Source of the DNA: a bacterium
GTDB lineage: Bacteria > Bacillota > Bacilli > Lactobacillales > Streptococcaceae
NCBI GenBank assembly: GCA_905221345.1
Contig: CAJNCW010000002.1
Span: 62,001 to 126,000 of the forward strand
Direction of reading: 5' to 3'
Length of the DNA: 64,000 bases
Shown: piece by piece, positions 1 through 7,624 of the stretch
Numbering within the stretch: the stretch's first letter is position 1
Layout: each line of letters opens with the position of its first letter
The notes under the pieces: model-generated
Seen by the model: only the letters and a program-made list of their open reading frames with translations
Told to the model about the DNA's origin: nothing
Database searches by the model: none
Translations under genes and position numbers: made by a program

Positions 1-245
1 CCGACATACTGAACTAGAGTTTGTAGGAGATAAAGGCCATAGTAGGCCAGCAAAACGGTCACGGCCAGTTGATTAAGATTGCTGAGGTACTGGTCGATAA
101 AGTGGGAAGCCACAAGGGGAATGACACTTTTAATGACCGTCGTCGCAAGGAGAAAACTGAGTGCCAAAAAGGTCAGGAGGCCGTAAGGTTTGAGATAGGA
201 CATCAAGCGCTTCAATATAGCCCATTGTTCTTGCTTATTCTGCAT
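1..245 (-). CDS. ABC exporter subunit, N-terminal part (cut by window edge)
   Basis: Only the first 81 or so codons lie in the window; the gene runs off the left edge. The visible protein begins MQNKQEQWAILKRLMSYLKP and continues into a hydrophobic stretch (TFLALSFLLATTVIKSVIPL), the usual first membrane helix of an ABC-transporter transmembrane domain. Its ATG lies inside the last codons of the upstream exporter gene (11-nt overlap), so the two should be translationally coupled. They probably form a heterodimeric exporter, with this half expected to carry the complete catalytic site. The substrate cannot be told from the sequence. Confidence 0.8.
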   Translation of the reverse strand, partial: MQNKQEQWAILKRLMSYLKPYGLLTFLALSFLLATTVIKSVIPLVASHFIDQYLSNLNQLAVTVLLAYYGLYLLQTLVQYV

Positions 246-1980
246 CTTCTTCTCCTTTCATTTCCAACTGCTGAGACTGGTAGGTTTGTGCATACCAGCC
301 ATCCAGGGCTAGCAAGTCAGCGTGCGTGCCCCGTTCAATGATTTGGCCATTTTGCAGAACCAAAATCAGATCTGCATGGACAACTGCACTGAGGCGATGG
401 GCTGTGATAATGGTTGTCTTATCCTTCCGCGTCTCCTTGAGATTGTCGATGATGGCATACTCCGTCTTGGCATCCACGGCGGACAAGGAATCATCTAAAA
501 TCAAAATATCAGGGTCTAAAATCATAGCCCTACTCATAGCCAGACGTTGCTTTTGACCACCAGATAGACTGACCCCTTTTTCACCGATAACTGTATCAAA
601 TCCCTGAGGCATGTCTACAATATCTTGGTAAACTTGAGCTAGCTTAGTCGCTTCCTCGACCGCTGAAAGGGGCAAGTTAGGATTGCCGAAGCGGATATTG
701 TCTAAGATAGAGGTCGCAAAGAGAAACTGATCCTGAGGGACATAGCCCATGAGACCACGAAGATCTGTCAGACGATAGTCCCGAATATCGTGACCGTTTA
801 GATAAATAGCTCCCTTATCCACATCGTATTCACGCAAGAGGAGCTTAATCAAGGACGTTTTCCCAGAGCCTGTCTGCCCGACTAAGCCTAGGGTTTGTCC
901 TTTTTCCAAACTAAAGTGAATATCCGTCAGTGTTTCCTCATTTTCAAAGGCAAAGCTGTCAATGGCGTACTCCAAACGCCCGTTTTCAATACTATCCAGA
1001 GGAAATTCAGGGTCTTTTACAGGTGATTCCTGAGACAAAAGTTCCTCAATTCGTTGATAAGATACCTTTCCTCTTTGAGTGATATTAAAGAGAAAACCAA
1101 TGGCCATAAGAGGCCAGACCAGCATATCCAAGTAGCTGATAAAGGTAACCAGATTTCCAACTGTAATCTGCCCTTCCTGAACCATCAAGGAGCCTACCAA
1201 AAGAGTTAAGACGTAGGACGAACCAACAAACAAGAGAACCATGGGGTCAAAGAGACTATCGTATTTCATGGTTTGGAGATTCTTTTGGAAGGTCAATTCA
1301 TTGACCGCTTGAAAGGACTTCAACTCATCCGCCTGATAACCGAAAGACTTGGTCACCTTGATACCCGATACAGACTCCTGCACCTTGTTATTGAGTTCGG
1401 AAAAGGCTGCCTGTGACTCGCCAAAGGCCTTGTGGGTCTTTCTCCCTAGACGACTAGTCGCATAAGCCATGAAAGGTAAGGGAAGAATGGCAATCAAGGT
1501 CATTTGCCATGAAATGCTAAAAAGCATGGTCAACAAGGTCACCAACGCCGTGATAGAGGCATCCACCGCAGACATAACACCGCCACCTGCGAGACGGGTT
1601 AAGGCATTGATATCATTGGTGGCGTGTGCCATCAGATCACCCGTCCGATAGGTCTGATAAAAGGCTGGCGACATCTTGGTAAAATGCTCAAACAAGCGAG
1701 ACCGCATGATCTGCCCCAGACGGTAGGAAGTTCCAAGGATATACATGCGCCAAACATAGCGCAGATAGTACATCCCAAAGGCTGCCAGCAGCAGATAAAA
1801 TAGATTTAGAAGGAGGTCCTGCTGGGTTAATTGTCCCCCAGTGATAGCGTCAATCACCCGTCCCATGACCATGGGAGGAATGAGATTGAGGACGGAAACC
1901 AAGACCAAGGCCACAATCCCGACTAGATAACGGCGCTTTTCTAACTTGAAAAACCACCAGAGTTTTTGAATAATGGACAT
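235..1980 (-). CDS. ABC-type exporter half-transporter (membrane plus ATPase domains)
   Basis: A 581-residue fused exporter. About 300 residues of six-helix transmembrane domain are followed by an ATPase domain with Walker A (VGQTGSGKTS), signature (LSGGQKQRL) and Walker B (ILILDDSLSAVD). The residue after the Walker B aspartate is Asp, not the catalytic Glu. This is the mark of the degenerate member of a heterodimeric pair, consistent with the overlapping second half-transporter downstream. I chose the ATG at 1980 because AAAGGGAT precedes it at good spacing; an in-frame extension to 2019 has no ribosome site. Substrate unknown; multidrug or peptide export is typical of the family. Confidence 0.9.
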   Translation of the reverse strand: MSIIQKLWWFFKLEKRRYLVGIVALVLVSVLNLIPPMVMGRVIDAITGGQLTQQDLLLNLFYLLLAAFGMYYLRYVWRMYILGTSYRLGQIMRSRLFEHFTKMSPAFYQTYRTGDLMAHATNDINALTRLAGGGVMSAVDASITALVTLLTMLFSISWQMTLIAILPLPFMAYATSRLGRKTHKAFGESQAAFSELNNKVQESVSGIKVTKSFGYQADELKSFQAVNELTFQKNLQTMKYDSLFDPMVLLFVGSSYVLTLLVGSLMVQEGQITVGNLVTFISYLDMLVWPLMAIGFLFNITQRGKVSYQRIEELLSQESPVKDPEFPLDSIENGRLEYAIDSFAFENEETLTDIHFSLEKGQTLGLVGQTGSGKTSLIKLLLREYDVDKGAIYLNGHDIRDYRLTDLRGLMGYVPQDQFLFATSILDNIRFGNPNLPLSAVEEATKLAQVYQDIVDMPQGFDTVIGEKGVSLSGGQKQRLAMSRAMILDPDILILDDSLSAVDAKTEYAIIDNLKETRKDKTTIITAHRLSAVVHADLILVLQNGQIIERGTHADLLALDGWYAQTYQSQQLEMKGEEDAE

Positions 1981-2020
1981 AAAATCCCTTTCTGATTGCA
2001 AATGGAAACCTGAGGCCAAG

Positions 2021-2122
2021 ACTCAATGAAAATCAAAGAGCAAACTAGGAAACTAGCCGCAGGCTGTACTTGAGTACGGCAAGGCGACGTTGACGCAGTT
2101 TGAATTTGATTTTTGAAGAGTA
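2021..2122 (-). repeat. BOX-type interspersed repeat (boxA plus boxC, no boxB)
   Basis: The sequence TACGGCAAGGCGACGTTGAC inside this element differs by only a base or two from the conserved boxA segment used for BOX typing of pneumococci. The ends are imperfect inverted repeats (ACTCAATGAAAATCAAA at the left, TTTGATTTTTGAAGAGTA at the right). The length of about 100 bp fits boxA joined directly to boxC without boxB modules. It sits between the DUF421 gene and the ABC gene, both on the minus strand, and would be transcribed as a hairpin. Confidence 0.8.
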
Positions 2123-2140
2123 CAAGACCCCAGGTTTTTC

Positions 2141-2776
2141 TTATTCATAGGTTACGACTGAGACGACACCCTTGTCATACTCAGCGATAAAGATATTGGC
2201 AACATTGTCATACCCTTGTTTGCTGAGGTTATCAAGCAACCATTCTTCGCTCCGACCAATGGTCTCCAAAATTTCGACTTGGATAACACCGTCTGTGACA
2301 ACAGGATACTTGGGATTTTCGTCTCCCATTTGGACCACGATGAGTTGACCGTTTTGCTCCTGCATAGCGCGTTTGACTTGTTTCATTTGGAAAATTCCCT
2401 GGCTACGGAGCTTAAGAGCTACGTCCGCTGCTGATAAACCAACCGAACGGCAGGCTTCTGGATCAATCTTCCCATTTTTGATGAGCAGGGTTGGCTTCCC
2501 ATCAATCAAACGTTTCACAAAGTGAACATTGTTGTTCAGCCATTTGAGAGTCAAGACCAGAATGGTCCACATAATCAGGATAACTGCATACTGAAGGATA
2601 CTGATGGCGCTATTGTAAATCACCCCACCAATGATACCCCCTAGTACATAGTTCTGAATTTGATCTATTGCTGAGTTAGGCGCTAGGTTACCCTTTCCTG
2701 TCACATTGATTACAAAAACCAGAGAAAAGAGACCCAAGGCTAGTTTGATTAAAATTTCGATATAATTGAGTGTCAT
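2141..2776 (-). CDS. DUF421 (YetF-type) membrane protein
   Basis: 211 residues. The N-terminal third holds about three hydrophobic helices (residues 8-25, 45-65, 66-85). The rest is a soluble domain with the family-typical stretch KPTLLIKNGKIDPEACRSVG. YetF-family proteins are bacterial inner-membrane proteins of poorly defined role. The start overlaps the stop of the DUF3290 gene by 4 nt (ATGA), so the pair is translationally coupled and probably forms one membrane complex. Function beyond membrane location is not predicted. Confidence 0.85.
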   Translation of the reverse strand: MTLNYIEILIKLALGLFSLVFVINVTGKGNLAPNSAIDQIQNYVLGGIIGGVIYNSAISILQYAVILIMWTILVLTLKWLNNNVHFVKRLIDGKPTLLIKNGKIDPEACRSVGLSAADVALKLRSQGIFQMKQVKRAMQEQNGQLIVVQMGDENPKYPVVTDGVIQVEILETIGRSEEWLLDNLSKQGYDNVANIFIAEYDKGVVSVVTYE

Positions 2777-3228
2777 TTGTTCACCTCCACCAGTTCAATT
2801 GCATCTGTTTTATACAATTCCACTTTTTCTAACAGGTACTTGTCTGGCTCACTTCCGTTCAAGGCACGGTAATAGCGATTTCCTACCTTGATAAGTGCGC
2901 CATCAGTGTCGGCAGAAGTATTGACATAGACCTCTGACTTGTCTACTCCCAATTCTTTGGAAACAAGCTCGATGAAATGAAGTGAAGCTTGAAATTTATT
3001 ATTAGAAACTTGATTGTTTTGATAAGTTGTGATACTAACCAAAAGGAGAGCTAATAAGGTCAAGGCTGAAATCATGACCAACTCACGAAATTTGGTCCCC
3101 TTTTTATCATGGTATGCCTTAAAAGCAAAAAAACCTGTCACAGCTAATAGAACAATTCCAAAGCCAACCATGATACCATTTTGCTGACCGATTTGGCTGA
3201 GTACATAGTCATAAGAATAGAATTTCAT
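2773..3228 (-). CDS. DUF3290 family membrane protein
   Basis: 151 residues with two N-terminal hydrophobic segments (about 18-36 and 48-67) and a C-terminal extracytoplasmic-looking domain. It matches the DUF3290 proteins usually encoded just before a DUF421 protein in streptococci and lactobacilli. First gene of the two-gene minus-strand operon, coupled to the DUF421 gene by an ATGA overlap. Molecular role unknown. Confidence 0.8.
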   Translation of the reverse strand: MKFYSYDYVLSQIGQQNGIMVGFGIVLLAVTGFFAFKAYHDKKGTKFRELVMISALTLLALLLVSITTYQNNQVSNNKFQASLHFIELVSKELGVDKSEVYVNTSADTDGALIKVGNRYYRALNGSEPDKYLLEKVELYKTDAIELVEVNK

Positions 3229-3298
3229 GTATTTTCACTCCCTTTCATAAAATCATTCTTAATTATAAACGAAAGAGGGTGATTTTTCAAACCATACG

Positions 3299-3328
3299 TT
3301 GGGGAAATGCGCCTTTTTTTGGTATAAT
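3299..3328 (+). promoter_or_regulatory. Promoter of exoA
   Basis: TTGGGG (3299-3304) and TATAAT (3323-3328) with an 18-nt spacer, 34 nt before the exoA start. Confidence 0.7.
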
Positions 3329-3361
3329 ATAGTCTGTAATCTGAATGAAAAAGGTAACTTT

Positions 3362-4189
3362 ATGAAACTCATATCATGGAATATTGACTCCCTCAATGCA
3401 GCCCTAACGAGCGACTCAGCTCGTGCAAAATTGTCCCAAGAAGTCCTACAAACCTTGGTAGCCGAAAATGCTGATATTATCGCTATTCAGGAAACCAAGC
3501 TTTCTGCAAAAGGGCCTACAAAAAAACACTTGGAAATTTTAGAAGAACTCTTCCCAGGTTATGAAAACACTTGGCGTTCCTCTCAAGAACCTGCTCGCAA
3601 AGGCTACGCTGGAACCATGTTCCTTTATAAGAAAGAACTCACACCAACTATCTCCTTCCCAGAAATCGGTGCTCCTTCTACCATGGATTTGGAAGGTCGC
3701 ATTATCACCTTGGAATTTGATGCATTTTTCGTAACGCAAGTTTACACTCCAAATGCTGGTGATGGTTTGAAACGCTTGGAAGAGCGTCAAGTCTGGGACG
3801 TCAAATATGCTGAGTATCTAGCTGAGTTAGACAAAGAAAAACCAGTCCTTGCGACGGGTGACTACAACGTAGCCCACAAGGAAATCGACCTTGCAAACCC
3901 TGCCAGCAACCGCCGTTCACCTGGTTTTACAGACGAGGAGCGTGCTGGATTTACCAACCTCTTGGCAACTGGGTTTACTGACACCTTCCGCCACATTCAC
4001 GGCGATGTCCCAGAACGTTACACTTGGTGGGCGCAACGCAGCAAGACTTCTAAAATCAACAATACAGGCTGGAGAATCGACTACTGGCTCACTAGCAACC
4101 GCGTAGCTGACAAGGTGACCAAGTCTGACATGATTGACTCGGGTGCGCGTCAAGACCATACGCCGATTGTATTGGAAATTGAGCTCTAA
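3362..4189 (+). CDS. exoA: Exodeoxyribonuclease / AP endonuclease (ExoIII family)
   Basis: 275 residues of the ExoIII/APE1 endonuclease-exonuclease-phosphatase fold, which cleaves DNA at abasic sites and trims 3' ends in base-excision repair. Conserved metal and catalytic motifs are visible in order: WNIDSLNA, IQETKLS, TPNAG, TGDYNVAHKEIDL, RIDYWL and DHTPI. I start at the ATG at 3362 (MKLISWNID), which is preceded by AAAAAGGTAAC; the longer frame from 3299 would begin inside the promoter. A VOC-family gene follows after 11 nt and is probably cotranscribed. Confidence 0.95.
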   Translation: MKLISWNIDSLNAALTSDSARAKLSQEVLQTLVAENADIIAIQETKLSAKGPTKKHLEILEELFPGYENTWRSSQEPARKGYAGTMFLYKKELTPTISFPEIGAPSTMDLEGRIITLEFDAFFVTQVYTPNAGDGLKRLEERQVWDVKYAEYLAELDKEKPVLATGDYNVAHKEIDLANPASNRRSPGFTDEERAGFTNLLATGFTDTFRHIHGDVPERYTWWAQRSKTSKINNTGWRIDYWLTSNRVADKVTKSDMIDSGARQDHTPIVLEIEL

Positions 4190-4200
4190 GGAGAAAGCTA

Positions 4201-4587
4201 ATGGACTATCAAGCTGTCATTCCTGAATTTGTAGTATCTGACCTCGAAAAGTCACGCCACTTCTACTGCGACTTGCTGGGATTTTCTGTCGAATACGAGC
4301 GTCCAGAGGAGAAATTTCTCTTCCTCTCGCTTGAAGACTGCCAACTTATGCTAGAAGAAGGCAGCACAGAAGAATTAGCCCAACTAACCTATCCTTTCGG
4401 GCGCGGTGTCAATATTTCCTTTGGCATTGAAGATGTCCCTCAGCTCCACCAAAAACTGCTGGAAGCTGACTATCCTATCCATCGTCCGCTGACCAAAAGA
4501 GAATTTCGAGTGGGAGATAGCTTTATTTACCCTCATGAATTTGCGATTTTGGATCCTGATGGCTATTTTTTAAGATTTAGTGAATAG
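4201..4587 (+). CDS. VOC (glyoxalase/bleomycin-resistance) superfamily protein
   Basis: 128 residues with the paired beta-alpha-beta-beta-beta layout of the vicinal oxygen chelate fold: FVVSDLEKSRHFYCDLLGF near the start and the family C-terminus EFAILDPDGYFLRF. VOC proteins include glyoxalases, dioxygenases and drug-binding resistance proteins, and sequence alone does not separate them here. GGAGAAAG precedes the ATG. It follows exoA closely and appears to be in the same transcript. Confidence 0.85.
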   Translation: MDYQAVIPEFVVSDLEKSRHFYCDLLGFSVEYERPEEKFLFLSLEDCQLMLEEGSTEELAQLTYPFGRGVNISFGIEDVPQLHQKLLEADYPIHRPLTKREFRVGDSFIYPHEFAILDPDGYFLRFSE

Positions 4588-4667
4588 AAGAATAAAAGGT
4601 TACAATACTATCTAGCATTGCAGCCTTTTATTCGTTCGCTTTTCTGATCTATTTACTAACAAAATAT

Positions 4668-4696
4668 TTGATTTATAAAGCTAATTGGTGTAAAAT
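4668..4696 (+). promoter_or_regulatory. Promoter of the purine-riboswitch transcript
   Basis: TTGATT (4668-4673), 17-nt spacer, TAAAAT (4691-4696). Transcription would start near 4703, about 35 nt before the aptamer. Confidence 0.65.
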
Positions 4697-4737
4697 AAAA
4701 ACATTGGCAGTAGCCTATTTAAAATTGAATATCATTT

Positions 4738-4802
4738 TACTTGTTTATGTCGTGAATTGGCACGACGTTTCTACAAGGTGCCGGAACACCTAACAATGAG
4801 TA
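4738..4802 (+). ncRNA. Purine (guanine-type) riboswitch aptamer
   Basis: The 65-nt segment folds as a purine riboswitch. P1 pairs TACTTGTT (4738-4745) with AATGAGTA (4795-4802). P2 is GTCGTG/CACGAC around loop AATTGG, J2/3 is GTTTCTAC, and P3 is AGGTG/CACCT. The cytosine at 4794 in the J3/1 strand (AAC) is in the place expected for guanine or xanthine recognition. A terminator hairpin follows at once. The downstream genes are xpt and pbuX, classic targets of this riboswitch. The J3/1 strand differs from the commonest consensus, so ligand class is inferred mainly from context. Confidence 0.85.
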
Positions 4803-4812
4803 TGTCAGCTGA

Positions 4813-4839
4813 AGGTATGGTTTTGGCCATGCCTATTTT
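4813..4839 (+). terminator. Riboswitch-controlled terminator
   Basis: AGGTATGG (4813-4820) pairs with CCATGCCT (4827-4834), followed by ATTTT. It lies directly behind the purine aptamer, so ligand binding is expected to favour this hairpin and stop transcription before xpt. Confidence 0.7.
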
Positions 4840-4859
4840 GGGGATTTACTTAGGGGATT

Positions 4860-5125
4860 AAGTAGGTCCTTTTAAATATTTTTATTAAAGCACGCCTTTA
4901 AGTGTAAACTAAATATTTTTAATATTTCCCTTAATTAGTGCGGACGGGAGCAACTTCCTTCGGAATTTCATCCCTAATTTTTAAGCCAAAAGTCTCAAAA
5001 ATCCCGTCATAGACAATAATAAGATTATTGTCTATGATACCACTACGGCGGGAAATATTTGATAAAACTCGCTTCGCTCGTACTAGTTTTATCATTTTAT
5101 CAAATATATAGCACTAGCAAACTGG
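4860..5125. other. Hairpin-rich spacer between riboswitch and xpt
   Basis: No gene is visible here. The segment holds strong inverted repeats: TCATAGACAATAAT/ATTATTGTCTATGA (around 5006-5037), and nested arms ATATTTGATAAAA and TTTTATCAAATAT around a GC-richer loop (about 5056-5107). It lengthens the distance from terminator to the xpt start to about 340 nt. It looks like an inserted small repeat element, but I cannot name its family. Confidence 0.5.
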
Positions 5126-5183
5126 ATCACTATAGAAACATTTAAACAACAAGTAATTTGACTTTTAGACTTTAGGAGGTCTT

Positions 5184-5765
5184 ATGAAATTATTAGAAGA
5201 TCGCATCCTCGAGGATGGGCATATCTTGGGTGACAACATCCTCAAGGTGGATTCCTTTTTAACCCACCAAGTTGACTTTAGCTTGATGCGGGAGATTGGT
5301 AAGGTTTTTGCGGAAAAATTCGCATCTGCTGGCATTACCAAGGTTGTAACGATTGAAGCTTCAGGGATCGCCCCAGCTGTTTTTACAGCTGAAGCCTTAG
5401 ACGTTCCCATGATTTTCGCAAAGAAAGCTAAAAACATCACCATGAACGAAGGCATCCTAACTGCTGAAGTCTACTCCTTTACCAAGCAGGTGACCAGCAC
5501 GGTTTCCATCGCTGGAAAATTCCTCTCACCTGAGGACAAGGTCTTGATTATCGATGATTTCCTAGCAAATGGACAAGCTGCTAAAGGCTTGATCCAAATT
5601 ATTGAACAGGCCGGTGCAAGAGTCGAAGCGATCGGTATCGTGATTGAAAAATCCTTCCAAGATGGCCGTGATTTGCTTGAAAAAGCAGGCTATCCTGTCC
5701 TATCACTCGCTCGCTTGGATCGTTTCGAAAATGGTCAGGTCGTATTTAAGGAGGCAGATCTCTAA
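5184..5765 (+). CDS. xpt: Xanthine phosphoribosyltransferase
   Basis: 193 residues. Converts xanthine (and guanine less well) with PRPP to the nucleotide in purine salvage. The PRPP-binding loop is visible as [17 protein letters not shown] (about residues 118-134). The ATG follows TTTAGGAGGTCTT, a strong ribosome site. Overlaps pbuX by one base (TAATG), so enzyme and permease are coupled. Control by the upstream purine riboswitch is expected. Confidence 0.96.
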   Translation: MKLLEDRILEDGHILGDNILKVDSFLTHQVDFSLMREIGKVFAEKFASAGITKVVTIEASGIAPAVFTAEALDVPMIFAKKAKNITMNEGILTAEVYSFTKQVTSTVSIAGKFLSPEDKVLIIDDFLANGQAAKGLIQIIEQAGARVEAIGIVIEKSFQDGRDLLEKAGYPVLSLARLDRFENGQVVFKEADL

Positions 5766-7027
5766 TGCAAAAACAAGAAAAACATTCGCAAGCAGCCGTT
5801 CTTGGCTTACAGCACTTACTAGCCATGTACTCAGGTTCTATCCTAGTTCCCATCATGATTGCGACAGCCCTTGGCTATTCAGCTGAGCAGTTGACCTACC
5901 TGATTTCTACAGATATCTTCATGTGTGGGGTGGCCACCTTCCTCCAACTCCAACTCAACAAATACTTTGGTGTCGGACTACCAGTCGTTCTCGGAGTTGC
6001 CTTCCAATCCGTCGCTCCTTTAATTATGATTGGGCAAAGCCACGGTAGCGGTGCTATGTTTGGTGCCCTTATCGTTTCTGGGATTTATGTAGTTCTGATT
6101 TCCGGCATTTTCTCAAAAGTTGCCAATCTCTTCCCATCTATCGTAACAGGATCTGTCATTACCACGATTGGATTGACCTTGATTCCTGTCGCTATTGGAA
6201 ATATGGGAAATAATGTTCCAGAGCCAACTGGTCAAAGTCTCTTACTTGCTGCTATCACTGTTCTGATTATCCTCTTGATCAACATCTTTACCAAAGGCTT
6301 TATCAAGTCCATCTCTATTTTGATTGGGTTGGTCGTTGGGACTGCCATTGCTGCTACCATGGGCTTGGTTGATTTCTCCCCTGTTGCGGCAGCACCGCTT
6401 GTCCATGTCCCAACTCCCCTCTACTTTGGTGTACCGACTTTTGAAATCTCCTCTATTGTCATGATGTGTATCATCGCAACGGTGTCTATGGTTGAGTCCA
6501 CTGGTGTTTACCTAGCCTTGTCTGATATCACCAATGACCCAATCGACAGTACACGCCTGCGCAACGGCTACCGCGCAGAAGGTCTGGCCGTACTTCTCGG
6601 AGGAATTTTTAACACCTTCCCTTACACAGGATTTTCACAAAACGTTGGTTTGGTGAAATTGTCAGGTATCAAGACTCGCCTGCCAATCTATTATGCAGCT
6701 GGTTTCCTAGTCCTCCTTGGACTCCTTCCTAAGTTTGGTGCCCTAGCTCAAATCATTCCGAGTCCTGTCCTTGGTGGTGCTATGCTGGTTATGTTTGGTT
6801 TTGTTTCCCTTCAAGGTATGCAAATCCTCGCCCGCGTTGACTTTGCTAACAATGAGCACAACTTCCTTATCGCAGCAGTTTCAATAGCTGCAGGTGTCGG
6901 ACTAAACAATAGTAATCTCTTTGCCAGCATGCCGACAGCCTTCCAAATGTTCTTCTCAAACGGAATCGTCGTAGCCAGCCTACTTGCCATTGTACTCAAT
7001 GCCGTATTAAATCGGAAAAAGAAATAA
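5765..7027 (+). CDS. pbuX: Xanthine permease
   Basis: 420 residues of the nucleobase:cation symporter-2 family (UraA/XanP type), with about 12-14 hydrophobic helices. The family segment GVAFQSVAPLIMIG and the core motif NTFPYTGFSQNVGLV are visible. It imports xanthine for the Xpt enzyme encoded just upstream, with a one-base stop/start overlap. The operon ends at the strong terminator at 7049. Confidence 0.95.
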   Translation: MQKQEKHSQAAVLGLQHLLAMYSGSILVPIMIATALGYSAEQLTYLISTDIFMCGVATFLQLQLNKYFGVGLPVVLGVAFQSVAPLIMIGQSHGSGAMFGALIVSGIYVVLISGIFSKVANLFPSIVTGSVITTIGLTLIPVAIGNMGNNVPEPTGQSLLLAAITVLIILLINIFTKGFIKSISILIGLVVGTAIAATMGLVDFSPVAAAPLVHVPTPLYFGVPTFEISSIVMMCIIATVSMVESTGVYLALSDITNDPIDSTRLRNGYRAEGLAVLLGGIFNTFPYTGFSQNVGLVKLSGIKTRLPIYYAAGFLVLLGLLPKFGALAQIIPSPVLGGAMLVMFGFVSLQGMQILARVDFANNEHNFLIAAVSIAAGVGLNNSNLFASMPTAFQMFFSNGIVVASLLAIVLNAVLNRKKK

Positions 7028-7048
7028 GAAAAAGAGGTGCGAACCTCC

Positions 7049-7098
7049 AGATTGAAGAAAAGGTTCATTTTGGACGATTTCTTCAATCTTTTTCTTTC
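7049..7098 (+). terminator. Terminator of xpt-pbuX
   Basis: A 12-bp perfect stem, AGATTGAAGAAA (7049-7060) with TTTCTTCAATCT (7078-7089), followed by a T-rich run. Confidence 0.9.
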
Positions 7099-7244
7099 TG
7101 TCTAAAATAAATCTACTCCTAAAAACGTTGAAACAATAGCTTTCCTAAGAGAATATACGTTAAATCAGAAATTAAATTATTTCCAAAATAATTGTAAGAG
7201 TATCCACTTTCTAATAGATCGCTCAAAAAATTTTAAAAATCATA

Positions 7245-7291
7245 AAAACGCATAATATCAGTAACTCAAAAGCCTTGATATTATGCGTTTT
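7245..7291. terminator. Long perfect hairpin, terminator-like
   Basis: A 16-bp perfect inverted repeat, AAAACGCATAATATCA (7245-7260) with TGATATTATGCGTTTT (7276-7291), loop 15 nt. It lies between convergent operons (pbuX rightward, DUF3165/typA leftward) and probably ends the leftward transcript. The rest of 7100-7350 shows nothing else I can support. Confidence 0.75.
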
Positions 7292-7350
7292 ATCATGGAA
7301 AAATTTACTGGATCTTCTCCTCAAATTGAGTCATTGCCCAGCTTCTTCTA

Positions 7351-7605
7351 TCATCTTCTTTTACACTTTTTTTCAGACATGAGCGTAATGTCTCTCAAGC
7401 TAAAGTAAGCTAGGGCCAACATGGCGATTGTGACAAAGAATTCTGTCGGTAATTGGAAGATTTGCAAGATGGACAACATCAGCAAAATCAAGAGTGCAAC
7501 AACTACAAAGACCAAGATAACGATGTTGACTGTTCCTTTGATACTTTGGGGTGTCGCAAATACATAGAGTAGTAATAAGAGTATCCCTATGATTAAATAG
7601 ACCAT
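7351..7605 (-). CDS. DUF3165 family small membrane protein
   Basis: 84 residues, mostly hydrophobic, with three membrane helices (about 1-19, 22-45, 50-68) and a basic tail (EKKCKRR). Small proteins of this type are found just after typA in streptococci. It starts 19 nt after the typA stop, so it is cotranscribed. Function unknown. Confidence 0.75.
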   Translation of the reverse strand: MVYLIIGILLLLLYVFATPQSIKGTVNIVILVFVVVALLILLMLSILQIFQLPTEFFVTIAMLALAYFSLRDITLMSEKKCKRR

Positions 7606-7624
7606 CTTTATCTCTTTCTAGCTC

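Noticed and set aside
3299..3361. Upstream extension of exoA
   Set aside because: It would begin at the -35 box of the gene's own promoter.
4744..4861. Plus-strand open frame that looked like the C-terminus of a lost gene (ends AMPILGIYLGD)
   Set aside because: The same bases form a purine riboswitch aptamer and its terminator, with the right context; the open frame is incidental.
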